Part shown: piece after piece, positions 9,838 through 18,712 of the stretch
Layout of the letters: every line of letters begins with the position of its first letter
How positions within the stretch are numbered: the stretch's first letter is position 1
The notes under the pieces: model-generated
The model's input: only the letters and a program-made list of their open reading frames with translations
What the model was told of the DNA's origin: nothing
Databases searched by the model: none
Program-made: the position numbers and the translations under genes
Assembly: GCF_001606025.1 (NCBI RefSeq)
Contig: NZ_CP014945.1
Location: 2,666,001 to 2,730,000, forward strand
DNA from: Psychrobacter alimentarius
GTDB lineage: Bacteria; Pseudomonadota; Gammaproteobacteria; Pseudomonadales; Moraxellaceae
Direction of reading: 5' to 3'
DNA length: 64,000 nt

Positions 9838-10626
9838 ATGACTTCTATCAGCTACGTCAAGCAGCAGCGTATCACTCGATTATGCGTGCGCTGCGGCTTA
9901 CTCCTTATGCAGTATGGCGCTGAGTCTGCCGTGGTGGTGGACTTATCCAAACGCTTGGGGCTCGCCTTGGGGATGAACAGCGTCGAATGCTCGCTGAACT
10001 TCAACGCTATTACCCTGACGACCATCTGTGATGAGCGCTGTATCACCACCACCAGAGACACGATCAACCAAAGCATCAATGTCAATTTATTGGTACAAAT
10101 CCAGCAAATCATCAATAAGACAGAAGCCACTGTTGATAATGATAATTTGATTGACCGTACCACGCTTGCATTTGATGAGCTGGATAAAACAGTGTATCCG
10201 ACATGGTTAGTGAGCATATTTGTGGGCGCATCTTGTGCCGCGTTCGCTTATTTAAATGGCGGTAGTTGGTCGATTACGGCGGTGACCTTTATCGCAGGTA
10301 TGGTGGCGATGTTCACCCGTATCTATCTGTCCAAGCATCACTTTAACCCTTTTATCACCGTCATTGTGACCGCTTTTATTGCCTCGCTCATTGGCGCGAC
10401 GACCTATTATTTTGATATTGGTAACAATGCCGATATCGCAGTTGCATCTAGCGTGTTGTTATTGATACCAAGCTTTCCTTTGATCAACTCTTTCTCAGAT
10501 ATTTTAAAAGGCTATGTCAATATTGGCATTGGTCGTGCCGTGTTTACCTATATGCTAACCTTATCAGCGTGCGTTGGTATCGTGATGGCGCTGGTATTAA
10601 TGCGCATACAGCACTGGGGGTTTTGA
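9838..10626 (+). CDS. yjjP: Threonine/serine exporter family protein, YjjP-like
   Basis: A ThrE N-terminal (DUF1212) family membrane protein that closely follows E. coli YjjP: RITRLCVRCGLLLMQYGAES at the N-terminus, a cytoplasmic domain of about 110 residues, then five hydrophobic helices ending in LTLSACVGIVMALVLM. In E. coli YjjP works with YjjB in succinate export. An upstream TTG at 9823 is in frame, but the ATG at 9838 fits the family start better. The stop is immediately followed by yjjB (1-bp gap), so the two are one transcription unit and likely one complex. Confidence 0.9.
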   Translation: MTSISYVKQQRITRLCVRCGLLLMQYGAESAVVVDLSKRLGLALGMNSVECSLNFNAITLTTICDERCITTTRDTINQSINVNLLVQIQQIINKTEATVDNDNLIDRTTLAFDELDKTVYPTWLVSIFVGASCAAFAYLNGGSWSITAVTFIAGMVAMFTRIYLSKHHFNPFITVIVTAFIASLIGATTYYFDIGNNADIAVASSVLLLIPSFPLINSFSDILKGYVNIGIGRAVFTYMLTLSACVGIVMALVLMRIQHWGF

Positions 10627-10627
10627 G

Positions 10628-11080
10628 ATGTGGTTCATTGAAACGGTGGTGCTCGCCTGCATCATTACGCTTGGCTGGACGCTGATGTTTAGCGTACCCA
10701 AACGCTATATTTTGCCGTGTCTGCTCATGACGGCTTTCGGATTTGGACTCAAGACGGCACTTGTCCATCAGTATGTCCACCTTGTGATCGCCAGCTTTTT
10801 TGGGGCGATGCTTGCCAGCTTCTTGGGCGTGTATTTTTCTAAGAAGTATACCTTACCGCCCAAAGCACTTATCTCACCCAGTGTCATCTGTATGATGCCC
10901 GGTATTGCTGCTTATAAAGCGATGGTCAGTATGGTGCAGATTGGCTATTTTGGTTTTTCGGACGAATTATTTAGTCAGATGATGGTGTATTTGTTTGAGG
11001 CATTGTTTGTGACTTCTGGTTTGGTGCTTGGCTTGTCTATTCCTGGACTGTTATTTTATAGACGCCGTGCGATTGTATAG
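10628..11080 (+). CDS. yjjB: Threonine/serine exporter family protein, YjjB-like
   Basis: A 150-residue protein with about five membrane helices, the ThrE C-terminal (DUF3815) half. The diagnostic region ISPSVICMMPGIAAYKAM (residues about 79-96) and the ending GLSIPGLLFYRRR match E. coli YjjB. It starts one base after the yjjP stop, indicating translational coupling. YjjP and YjjB together are equivalent to a single full-length ThrE exporter. The likely substrate (succinate or another small acid) is inferred from E. coli only. Confidence 0.9.
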   Translation: MWFIETVVLACIITLGWTLMFSVPKRYILPCLLMTAFGFGLKTALVHQYVHLVIASFFGAMLASFLGVYFSKKYTLPPKALISPSVICMMPGIAAYKAMVSMVQIGYFGFSDELFSQMMVYLFEALFVTSGLVLGLSIPGLLFYRRRAIV

Positions 11081-11113
11081 ATGCCAGAATGGCTGTCATC
11101 TATTCGATTACAC

Positions 11114-12181
11114 TTATCTAATTCTAACATTCTTAAACTGAGCAAGATTGTCCAAGCTACCATGCTGACTTCTAGGCTGCGATTTTAACAAAGTGGTTTT
11201 ATTAGACTGTTTTACTGTGATGCCTTTTTGGTTGATTTGATAACGCACGGGCTTGTTGATAAAACTAAGCGTTTGCGTTGATGCATCATAGTCGAACCGA
11301 CCATCATAAAACAGCTCAACTCTACCGCGTTTGTCTGCAAACACATAAAACAGCTGCTTACCGTCAGTATCATTACTATAACTGCTGTCTAGCACCATTT
11401 TTTTACCGCTTTCCAAATCAAACCTGTAAACAAAAGAAGACATCTCATTTTCTTCTGAGTGGTCAGTCGGTGGTAGCATTTCATAATTATCGACCACCAT
11501 TTTGCCATTTACTTTTGTTTTTTCAGTGATAGAAACCAATCCTCTATCGTTATACTTTTCCTCAAGGATATGGACGGCTACGGGCTTATTATCGATCACT
11601 TTATACTCTGAATATTGATGCCACGCCGCCCCACTTTTGGTCATGGTACTCAAGGTTTGGCTATCTTCATCAACGTCAAAAAATCCGCAATATCCTTGTG
11701 CCAATTCGGTAAAGGCTTCGCTATGAGCGAATGCAGCGCCTTTTTTTAAATACACTTGATAAGAAGGCCCACCGTAGCAGCCATTGCGTCCATCTTTCAG
11801 TGCCAAGTCTCTTTGCCCATCAAAGTTAAAATCCTCATAAATCAATACGCTGTGTTCCCCGTACGGGATACTGACAATATTGGCGCTGATTTTTTTACCC
11901 AGCTGACGCTCTTGGCCGTTATCTAGCTCATAATCTATGTCGATGTCAGCAGGTTGGCTAATCAAGATTTTTTTGGTCTTGGTATCGATAATATTGATGA
12001 CACTATTTGCTTCGCTGTCTTCATCGTTTATAGGTTTAATAACGGCATCATAATCATCCGAAAAACCTTGGATTTGATACGTTTGCGCAATGGCAGGACA
12101 AATTAAACAAGGTAAAAAAAGACAGGTAACTGGTAAAGCGGATGCCTTGAATAATTTTTTAGGGATAAAAGAGAGAGTCAT
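11114..12181 (-). CDS. Secreted XAC2610-like protein
   Basis: A predicted exported protein of about 355 residues. A signal peptide (LFKASALPVTCLFLPCLICPAIAQ) ends in a signal-peptidase-I type site. The middle, YEDFNFDGQRDLALKDG then CYGGPSYQVYL and CGFFDVDEDSQTLSTMTKSG, is the pattern I associate with XAC2610-type proteins, whose Asp-rich FDGxxD segment resembles a calcium-binding FG-GAP-like turn. The frame is open back to 12256, but AAGGA sits correctly before the ATG at 12179-12181, which I use. It lies 56 bp downstream of a small lipoprotein on the same strand, suggesting a shared operon. Function is unknown. Confidence 0.75.
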   Translation of the reverse strand: MTLSFIPKKLFKASALPVTCLFLPCLICPAIAQTYQIQGFSDDYDAVIKPINDEDSEANSVINIIDTKTKKILISQPADIDIDYELDNGQERQLGKKISANIVSIPYGEHSVLIYEDFNFDGQRDLALKDGRNGCYGGPSYQVYLKKGAAFAHSEAFTELAQGYCGFFDVDEDSQTLSTMTKSGAAWHQYSEYKVIDNKPVAVHILEEKYNDRGLVSITEKTKVNGKMVVDNYEMLPPTDHSEENEMSSFVYRFDLESGKKMVLDSSYSNDTDGKQLFYVFADKRGRVELFYDGRFDYDASTQTLSFINKPVRYQINQKGITVKQSNKTTLLKSQPRSQHGSLDNLAQFKNVRIR

Positions 12182-12237
12182 AGACATCCTTAACAACATA
12201 AGAAAATTAAAAAGCGACAGATCACACGAATATATTT

Positions 12238-12606
12238 TTAATCCTTCAAGGCCCACTCACCATTTACTTTAGACAATTTAAAGCGCGTCTTATCGATTCG
12301 GCTAGTACCAGCAATCGTCTGTGTGATATCCGCTGTACACATATAAGTATTCCAGCCTTCTGTCGTATCACAATTGATATTTTCGATACGTTCAAGCTTT
12401 GGCATCATGCGCTCCATCATATTGCTCATGGCTATTGCTGTTTTATCATTGCCTGCATTTGCCACAGCCTCACTCACTATCTGATCGCCTTGCTTATATT
12501 GAGCGATGATGAGTCCCTCAACGATGCTTTCGGAAGGCGGACTCGAACATGCCGTAGATAGTGGAATCAATAACGCTATCACGGTCAGTTTTTTTACCTG
12601 CTTCAC
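12238..12606 (-). CDS. Small hypothetical lipoprotein
   Basis: A 122-residue protein with a short signal peptide (MKQVKKLTVIALLIPLSTAC) whose lipobox LSTAC places the lipidated Cys at residue 20. The mature part has no motif I recognise. It contains two Cys (NCDTTEGWNTYMCTAD) likely to form a disulfide, and ends FKLSKVNGEWALKD, a pattern seen in NTF2-like or DUF4878-like small lipoproteins. It lies upstream of the XAC2610-like gene. Confidence 0.75.
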   Translation of the reverse strand: MKQVKKLTVIALLIPLSTACSSPPSESIVEGLIIAQYKQGDQIVSEAVANAGNDKTAIAMSNMMERMMPKLERIENINCDTTEGWNTYMCTADITQTIAGTSRIDKTRFKLSKVNGEWALKD

Positions 12607-12909
12607 GTCACTTTCACTATAGTTATAAAGTTACCTGAACTATATATAATTAACGTTCAAAACCCAATCTAATTTCATGCTATTTATTTGGATTGCAGCC
12701 TTGCCCATTTTTTAGTTTGAGGACAGGTTTAAAAACTACTCATGTCGTCGATTCAATTTGAAAGTGTTATGAGACAACCGAGTGCAGAGGTATATGTCAT
12801 ACTTCAAACAAGGTTAATGTCGTAACACTTTTATAGTGGCGTGACTATACTGACAGCGCAATCCTGTTACTGCTATGATACGACTAACAATGACTGTTGA
12901 GAGATAATT
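12607..12909. other. Divergent intergenic region with an inverted repeat
   Basis: About 300 bp between a leftward lipoprotein and a rightward small membrane protein. It contains AAAGTGTTA at 12761-12769 and its exact complement TAACACTTT at 12823-12831, with GAC/GTC extending the stem on the inner side. I see no gene. Confidence 0.5.
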
Positions 12910-13119
12910 GTGTGGCAGGTCTACCTTTTTATATTGCCGATTGGTCTTGGCATCATGACGCTGGCGGCAAGCTTGTTATTCTTTTTTGCTTACCTCATGT
13001 CTGATGATAATGCCACACGCCTACCAGCGTTTAACTGGTTTAAGCGCTTAATCATCGTGGCATTTATTTTACTGAGTATTGGGTTGCTTATGACTTTTGG
13101 TCATTTTTGGGGTCGATAA
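12910..13119 (+). CDS. Small two-helix membrane protein
   Basis: A 69-residue protein with two predicted membrane helices (YLFILPIGLGIMTLAASLLFF and LIIVAFILLSIGLLMTFGHFW) joined by a short polar loop. The start is GTG with GAGAG placed 8 bases upstream. I do not recognise a family. It is followed by a large inverted repeat that probably ends transcription from both sides. Confidence 0.65.
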   Translation: MWQVYLFILPIGLGIMTLAASLLFFFAYLMSDDNATRLPAFNWFKRLIIVAFILLSIGLLMTFGHFWGR

Positions 13120-13137
13120 AGATATAACCCGTTTTAT

Positions 13138-13245
13138 ATAAAAAAACACATGACAATGTGCTACTGGGATACATTTTCCTTGCTTGCTTTATCTTCGGCG
13201 ATAGAGGCTGCGTAAAATATATCCCAGTAATATGTGTCTTTTATA
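13138..13245. repeat. Long imperfect inverted repeat between convergent genes
   Basis: TACTGGGATA (13162-13171) pairs perfectly with TATCCCAGTA (13220-13229). An outer arm ACACAT (13146-13151) pairs with ATGTGT (13232-13237), and flanking A-runs pair with T-runs beyond. The roughly 50-base centre is unpaired. It lies between convergent genes, so a bidirectional terminator is the simplest reading; a small non-autonomous repeat element is the alternative. Confidence 0.6.
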
Positions 13246-13263
13246 GAACATCAACGATAGGCG

Positions 13264-13860
13264 CTACTCGCTAACGATTTTTTCTAATTCTAATAACTCT
13301 AAATCCTGACGTTTGGGCTCGCCATTATTACCATCATTTGGAAACGGCATCTTACGACCATTAAGCTTGTAGCCACGGCGCTGATAATAAGCCAGTAGCT
13401 CAGGACGATGACTCAAAATAGACATGGTAAGACGCGCAGGATTTTTATGCGTCACTTGTATGTCTGACTGCAAATGGCGCTCTGCAAATGTCTCTGCGGC
13501 TTGCAATATTTGATGACCAACGCCTTGTCCTTGTAACTCAGGATGGACCGCAAACATACCGATATAGGCGCTTTTTTTCGCGTCAGCATCAACTTTTATA
13601 TCGACCGCAATACAACCAAGCAATTCCCCTGTTTCCTCTCCGTCCCGATCGCCTATCGTCGTCTTTGGATACACAAAAAGATAATGTTTGGGATTGGCAA
13701 TGGTGTTTGCCAGCTCATTGGGAGTAATTCGAATGCCACCGATTAAGTCAGCTTCATTGGTCCAGCCTTCTGTTTGCCGATAACAGCGGTTAAGTAGCTG
13801 CTCTAATGCCTCACTGTCATCAGCACTGGCCTGCCGTAAAAATACAGATGCTTGATTCAT
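13264..13860 (-). CDS. GNAT-family N-acetyltransferase
   Basis: A 198-residue acetyl-CoA-dependent acetyltransferase. The core motif is visible: IGMFAVHPELQGQGVGHQIL (residues about 104-123), with the acetyl-CoA-binding Q/GxGxG/A, and the C-terminal YYQRRGYKLNGRKMPFP typical of motif B. The N-terminus (VFLRQASADDSEALEQLLNR) is also standard GNAT. The substrate cannot be predicted. A hairpin between it and the opposing small gene separates the two units. Confidence 0.9.
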   Translation of the reverse strand: MNQASVFLRQASADDSEALEQLLNRCYRQTEGWTNEADLIGGIRITPNELANTIANPKHYLFVYPKTTIGDRDGEETGELLGCIAVDIKVDADAKKSAYIGMFAVHPELQGQGVGHQILQAAETFAERHLQSDIQVTHKNPARLTMSILSHRPELLAYYQRRGYKLNGRKMPFPNDGNNGEPKRQDLELLELEKIVSE

Positions 13861-13948
13861 TTCTTATCCTTTTGTTTTTTACTTATTAAAAAAGCTGACC
13901 TAAGTTATCAGGCCAGCCTTAATAGTAATACGTATTGTCTGCCAAATA

Positions 13949-15556
13949 CTAGGACAACAAGGCATTCGCTTGCTCGATAATATCGAATCCAGCATTGATT
14001 TGTGCGCGCGTGGGCGCATGACCACGGCGAAGCAGCTCAGAGAAAGCAACCAATTCTTTGTCACGCCCAAGTGAGCTTGCTGCACTAGCGCGCGTGTCTT
14101 CCCCTTCATCATCGAAATAGTATTCGATGTAATCAAGATCATTCGGTGCGCCGAATAAGATACCCTTGTCTGGCGTTGCCGCATGCCCACTATAGCGTAG
14201 GCTTTTGCCATATTGCGCCGTCCAAAAGAAAGGAATGCGATCTTCAAGTGAATCGACAGTCTCATCGTTCAGTATCGCAGCTGCCGTTACCAATCCATGC
14301 TGCAATGCCACTCGCCAATGCTCAATACGCATACGTCCCATTTGAGTGGGGGCTTTAGCAATATCCCCTAACGCATAGACACCATCACGCAATTGTAAAT
14401 GACCATCGACTTGTACGCCATCGGGATCATTGACCGCGTTTAATAGATCAGTACGTGGCGCTACCCCAGTACCTAAAATAACGATATCGGCTGCAAGCGT
14501 ACTACCATCTGATAACGTGACACCACTGACTGAACCATCCTTATCATCAATCGTCTCAACCCCAGCACCAAATGCGAATTTAACGCCTTTTTCTTCATGC
14601 AGATTGATCAAGGCATTACTGACCGCTTCAGAGACAATGTTACCCATAACGCGGCGACTGCGGCCCACAATGGTGACAGAGGCTGCATTACCTGCTTGTA
14701 TCAATGCCGACGCCGCCTCCATTCCAATAAAGCCTGTTCCTACGATCACCACATGCTTGCCATCACTGTCAGCTTTGATGGTTTTTGCGTCATCCATACT
14801 GCGTAGCGTATACACCCCTTCAAGATCAACGCCTGCAAATGACGGTTTTTTTGGCTCAGCGCCTGTTGCCACTACTAAGAAATCTGCCGTTTGGCGCTTG
14901 CTAATGCCATTGTTGTCTTTCATGACGATGGTACATTCGTTTGGCATTACTTCGCTCACTACTTGATTGAGACGTAGCTCAATGTTGTTATTACTGGCCC
15001 ACTCAGTTCCGCCCAGCAATAATTTGTCTTCTCCCATCTGATCTGCCAAAAATGCTTTGGACAATAAAGGACGGTTGTAAGGTGCGGTGTTATCGGCGCT
15101 GATGAGTGTGATTTTGCCACCGTAGCCAGTTTTGCGCAGTTGATCCGCCGTCATAAAGCCTGCTCCGCCACCGCCCACAATGATGGTCTGGGTGTCGGTC
15201 AGTTGGTCATTTTTTATTTGCTTGTTTATTGCTGATGAGGTGTCTACTATCAGGCTGTCGCCATCCTCTGTCAGCTTATACTGAGTCAAGCCTTCCATTG
15301 CCACTGGTTCTAATAGCGTGCCATCGCGACTGTCAAAAGTCCCATGATGCCATGGACAGACCACGCGGTTACCACAGCGTAGACCTTCGCCTAAATCTGC
15401 ACCTGCATGCGGACATTTACCGTCAAATGCGCTAAACTCGTCCTCGTTATGAGTGATTAAAATGATACTATCGTCATCTTGTTTGTAAGATTTCATCCCA
15501 CCATTTGGGATGTCAGCCTTACTGATAGTGACGGTCGGAATAGTTGCATTACTCAT
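13949..15556 (-). CDS. Rieske-FAD/NAD reductase (AIFL-type)
   Basis: A 535-residue fusion of a Rieske [2Fe-2S] domain and a pyridine-nucleotide-disulfide-type flavoprotein. Rieske ligands are Cys48-x-His50 (CPH) and Cys67-x2-His70 (CPWH). The FAD motif is VGGGGAGF near 127-134 and the NAD motif is VIVGTGFIGMEAA near 270-282, with a second FAD motif ALGDIA near the C-terminal third. This is the AIFL/ferredoxin-reductase architecture, probably an electron-transfer NAD(P)H reductase; the acceptor is unknown. A good AAGGAAAACCT precedes the ATG. It is a single gene, divergent from truD. Confidence 0.92.
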   Translation of the reverse strand: MSNATIPTVTISKADIPNGGMKSYKQDDDSIILITHNEDEFSAFDGKCPHAGADLGEGLRCGNRVVCPWHHGTFDSRDGTLLEPVAMEGLTQYKLTEDGDSLIVDTSSAINKQIKNDQLTDTQTIIVGGGGAGFMTADQLRKTGYGGKITLISADNTAPYNRPLLSKAFLADQMGEDKLLLGGTEWASNNNIELRLNQVVSEVMPNECTIVMKDNNGISKRQTADFLVVATGAEPKKPSFAGVDLEGVYTLRSMDDAKTIKADSDGKHVVIVGTGFIGMEAASALIQAGNAASVTIVGRSRRVMGNIVSEAVSNALINLHEEKGVKFAFGAGVETIDDKDGSVSGVTLSDGSTLAADIVILGTGVAPRTDLLNAVNDPDGVQVDGHLQLRDGVYALGDIAKAPTQMGRMRIEHWRVALQHGLVTAAAILNDETVDSLEDRIPFFWTAQYGKSLRYSGHAATPDKGILFGAPNDLDYIEYYFDDEGEDTRASAASSLGRDKELVAFSELLRRGHAPTRAQINAGFDIIEQANALLS

Positions 15557-15787
15557 AGGTTTTCCTTAACGGTTATAGTTATTGTTTGATAAGTGCATGT
15601 TAAAGGCAGTCGTCTCAAATGAAGTAACGCTAAATCCATAACTGCATTGTTATTGATAATATCAATATCCGCTGGTTCACCATGTTTTTTTGTATGTTCC
15701 CTACGTTGCAAAACGTAATTCTTTACTGTTCTCTAATACCTTTATCGCGCCCCTTTAAAACATCTTCTTAAAATAAAAGACTCAGTT

Positions 15788-17014
15788 ATGACTTCTCAAG
15801 ACGAAAATATAAAAATGACGACTAACTCTCCCTCCGCTTTCACAGAGGCTGCATCCAATATTTCAAATATAGATATCACAGCTGCTACAGATACCTCGCA
15901 ATTGCCACAGCCAGTCAAACCACCGCTAGCACAAGCGAGTTATAAAACCCACGCCACGGACTTTATCGTCAACGAGATACTGCCGTTGGAATTTACTAAT
16001 GATGGTGAGCATTTATGGCTACATATTCAAAAGTCAGGCGTGAATACCGCTTATCTTGCCAAATTATTGTCAGAGTGGGCTGATATTCCATTACGTGATG
16101 TGGGTTATTCAGGACTCAAAGACCGTCATGCAGTGACAACGCAGTGGTTTAGCCTACGAATACCAAAAAAGCAACTGCCCACGACTGAATTTGCTCCAGA
16201 GGATATCGGCGACAATGAGTCGGTTATCATTCTTGCCCAGCATTGGCACAATAAAAAACTGAACCGCGGCACGCATAGAGCCAATGAATTTATTATTACT
16301 TTGCGTAATGTTCAATGTGAAGAATTAGCCACTAAAACGCCAGAGCAAACACGCCTTGCCAAGCAGCACCTCGAACAACATTTAAAAACCATCAGTGCAA
16401 CTGGTGTGCCCAATTATTTTGGGCCACAGCGCTTTGGTCGTGAAGGCAATAATGTGAGAGAAGCATTGGCACTGTTTGCGCGCCCACCGCGCGAGGCAAG
16501 ACCACAACCCAAGAAGAGCAAACGCAAGCGTGCACCACGTGAGCAGAACACCATGGAGCTGTCCGCAGCCCGTAGCTTGATATTTAATGAGATATTGGCA
16601 GCGCGAGTCCGTGATGGCAGTTGGAACCAGGGTCTAGCAGGTGAAGTATTTAACTTAGATGGGTCGGGATCGATATTTACTAGCGAAGAGATAGATGACA
16701 CGTTACGCGCGCGTCTTAACAGCGGTGATATCCATCCAACGGGCGTCTTGTGGGGTACGGATAATGACAAGGTCAGTGCTACAGCAGCCACCATCGAAAA
16801 CAGCACTGTCCAAAACAATCCGCTACTATCACAACTGGCAACAGGCTTAGAGAAACGCGATATAAAAGCGCAACGACGCGCGCTACGTCTGCCTATCGAG
16901 GCACTATCTTGGCATTGGGATGATGAGGAGACATTGGTACTGAGCTTTACGTTGACAACCGGTAGCTTTGCGACCAGCGTTTTAGCAAGCGTGGTACAGC
17001 AATTAACTACCTAA
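15788..17014 (+). CDS. truD: tRNA pseudouridine(13) synthase
   Basis: TruD isomerises U13 in tRNA-Glu to pseudouridine. The catalytic motif VGYSGLKDRHAVTTQWFSL holds the nucleophilic Asp at about residue 112; GVPNYFGPQRFGREGNN is the second family signature. At 408 residues it is longer than E. coli TruD (349) because of a polar N-terminal extension of about 45 residues and a basic insert (PKKSKRKRAPRE) in the middle. The ribosome site before the first ATG is weak, so a start at Met10 is possible. It is a lone rightward gene. Confidence 0.95.
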   Translation: MTSQDENIKMTTNSPSAFTEAASNISNIDITAATDTSQLPQPVKPPLAQASYKTHATDFIVNEILPLEFTNDGEHLWLHIQKSGVNTAYLAKLLSEWADIPLRDVGYSGLKDRHAVTTQWFSLRIPKKQLPTTEFAPEDIGDNESVIILAQHWHNKKLNRGTHRANEFIITLRNVQCEELATKTPEQTRLAKQHLEQHLKTISATGVPNYFGPQRFGREGNNVREALALFARPPREARPQPKKSKRKRAPREQNTMELSAARSLIFNEILAARVRDGSWNQGLAGEVFNLDGSGSIFTSEEIDDTLRARLNSGDIHPTGVLWGTDNDKVSATAATIENSTVQNNPLLSQLATGLEKRDIKAQRRALRLPIEALSWHWDDEETLVLSFTLTTGSFATSVLASVVQQLTT

Positions 17015-17036
17015 AATTCATCATAGCGGATTTAGA

Positions 17037-18512
17037 TTACGTACCATAAAGAGAAGTTGCCACTCCTTCTTCTGAGTCACACATCTCATTGGCACTGACC
17101 ACTTGATTGCGACCACGGCCTTTGGCTTCATACAGCGCTTTGTCTGCTGCACGAATGAGACGCTGGCAAATGTCATGAGGAGGCTGATCGATAGAGGCTG
17201 GGTGATTGACTTGATCGCGTGTGAACTTGATCGCACGTGACTTAGCTTTCTTCGTCTGTATAGTAGTGTGGGGCGCTTCTTGTTGAGCCAGTATTTCCTG
17301 TGTTTGCTTGATGCAGTTACGCTCCTCGTGCGTCAGCGTATACAGCCCCAAACTGGTGGTGACATTGAAAGTGATGTCATCCTCAACATTGATGATCTGA
17401 TTGGCGATGCTGAGACGTATTTGTTCAGCAATGAGCATCGCGCTATCATGTTTTGTATCGGGCAACACAATCAAAAACTCTTCACCGCCATAACGGCTAA
17501 TAATCGTTTCCTCAGCTAATGACTGCAATAGTGTCTGTGCCACCTCCGCTAAAACACGATCACCAACTTCGTGGCCATACTTATCATTGATTTCTTTAAA
17601 CCAATCCAAATCCAATAAAATGACGCTAAAGTCTTGCTGATCTTTTATAGCGATCAAGGCTTCTTTCATTTGCATCAAACCATAGCGGCGACTTTGGAGC
17701 TGTGTCAGCTCATCTTGATTGGCATGCTGCAGTATCTCTTTTTTACTGGCATCCAATATAAGCAGTAAGGTACGAAAGGTATAAATAATAAAAATAGCTT
17801 TGGGCAAGGCCATATAAAGGTGAGTGGCACGCCAAAAAAATGCAGAAGAAAAACGCAATTGACTCAACGTCTCCCAGCTTAACTTACTGTTTTGCAAAAT
17901 AGAATTATAGATACTACTTTCAACTGACGTGACTGCGCTATAGCCCATATAAGTATAGGTCACGACAGGAAACGCATTAGCGTTAGTGACGGCTGTCTGA
18001 CGCAAAGTGGGCAATACAAATCCAAAATAAGGAAAAACAGTAAATACCACAATCAAGACGATATGACCCAAAAACGCTTTCCATACATAGCGCCGGCGTA
18101 TGAGCATCATCGCGAGCATCGCTCCACCAACCAACGACACACCTGACACCAAGCTACTATGACCCATGACTAAAATAACCACAGCAATATAAATACTGTA
18201 GACCGCTACCAAAACAGCTTGCCACTTATGTAGCGAATGGCCGTCTTTTCTCAAGGGCGACAAGCGGCTTGCCATCCAAAAAAAGAAGATACCTGTCAGG
18301 GTCACCCCGATCCATGAAGGATAAAGCAGATCCATGTCGACAGAAGACACATAAACATCGCGCTGCCACCAAACAAACAAACACCAAAGCCAATGTGAAA
18401 AGACTTCCATTAAGACAAACAGTGCCAATAGCGACGCCCTATCAGCAGCTTGCCACTCAAAAATCACTCGCGAGAGTTTTTTGTAGCCTAGATGAGATAT
18501 TGATATAGCCAT
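17037..18512 (-). CDS. Membrane-anchored diguanylate cyclase (GGDEF)
   Basis: A 491-residue protein with an N-terminal region of about 240 residues containing six or seven hydrophobic helices, followed by a GGDEF domain. The domain has the LDLDWFKEINDKYGHEVGDRVL metal and substrate region and the active site RYGGEEF near residue 340, so cyclic di-GMP synthesis is expected. No RxxD inhibitory site is seen five residues upstream. An acidic/basic insert (about residues 400-440) interrupts the C-terminal part, and the domain ends ADKALYEAKGRGRN. The membrane part resembles no sensor domain I can name. It is convergent with truD. Confidence 0.93.
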   Translation of the reverse strand: MAISISHLGYKKLSRVIFEWQAADRASLLALFVLMEVFSHWLWCLFVWWQRDVYVSSVDMDLLYPSWIGVTLTGIFFFWMASRLSPLRKDGHSLHKWQAVLVAVYSIYIAVVILVMGHSSLVSGVSLVGGAMLAMMLIRRRYVWKAFLGHIVLIVVFTVFPYFGFVLPTLRQTAVTNANAFPVVTYTYMGYSAVTSVESSIYNSILQNSKLSWETLSQLRFSSAFFWRATHLYMALPKAIFIIYTFRTLLLILDASKKEILQHANQDELTQLQSRRYGLMQMKEALIAIKDQQDFSVILLDLDWFKEINDKYGHEVGDRVLAEVAQTLLQSLAEETIISRYGGEEFLIVLPDTKHDSAMLIAEQIRLSIANQIINVEDDITFNVTTSLGLYTLTHEERNCIKQTQEILAQQEAPHTTIQTKKAKSRAIKFTRDQVNHPASIDQPPHDICQRLIRAADKALYEAKGRGRNQVVSANEMCDSEEGVATSLYGT

Positions 18513-18712
18513 AAAGGATACCGCGGACAGTGAGAAACAACCTACGATTAATAATGTAGATTAAGAATAAGACTTATATAGATTTAAGCCAACTCTTCAT
18601 TTGATTGATGAGTGCGCCAATGCATGACAGCCTACGTTAAAGGGTGCGGCGTTTGGGATTGAAAGCGGCTTGTCATGCGAACGACAGTATGTTTGTGACG
18701 CTGTAATTTTGT

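Noticed and set aside
14430..14966. A 178-codon open frame opposite the Rieske-AIFL reductase
   Set aside because: Antisense to a well-supported flavoprotein; Ser/Pro/Thr-rich translation typical of shadow frames.
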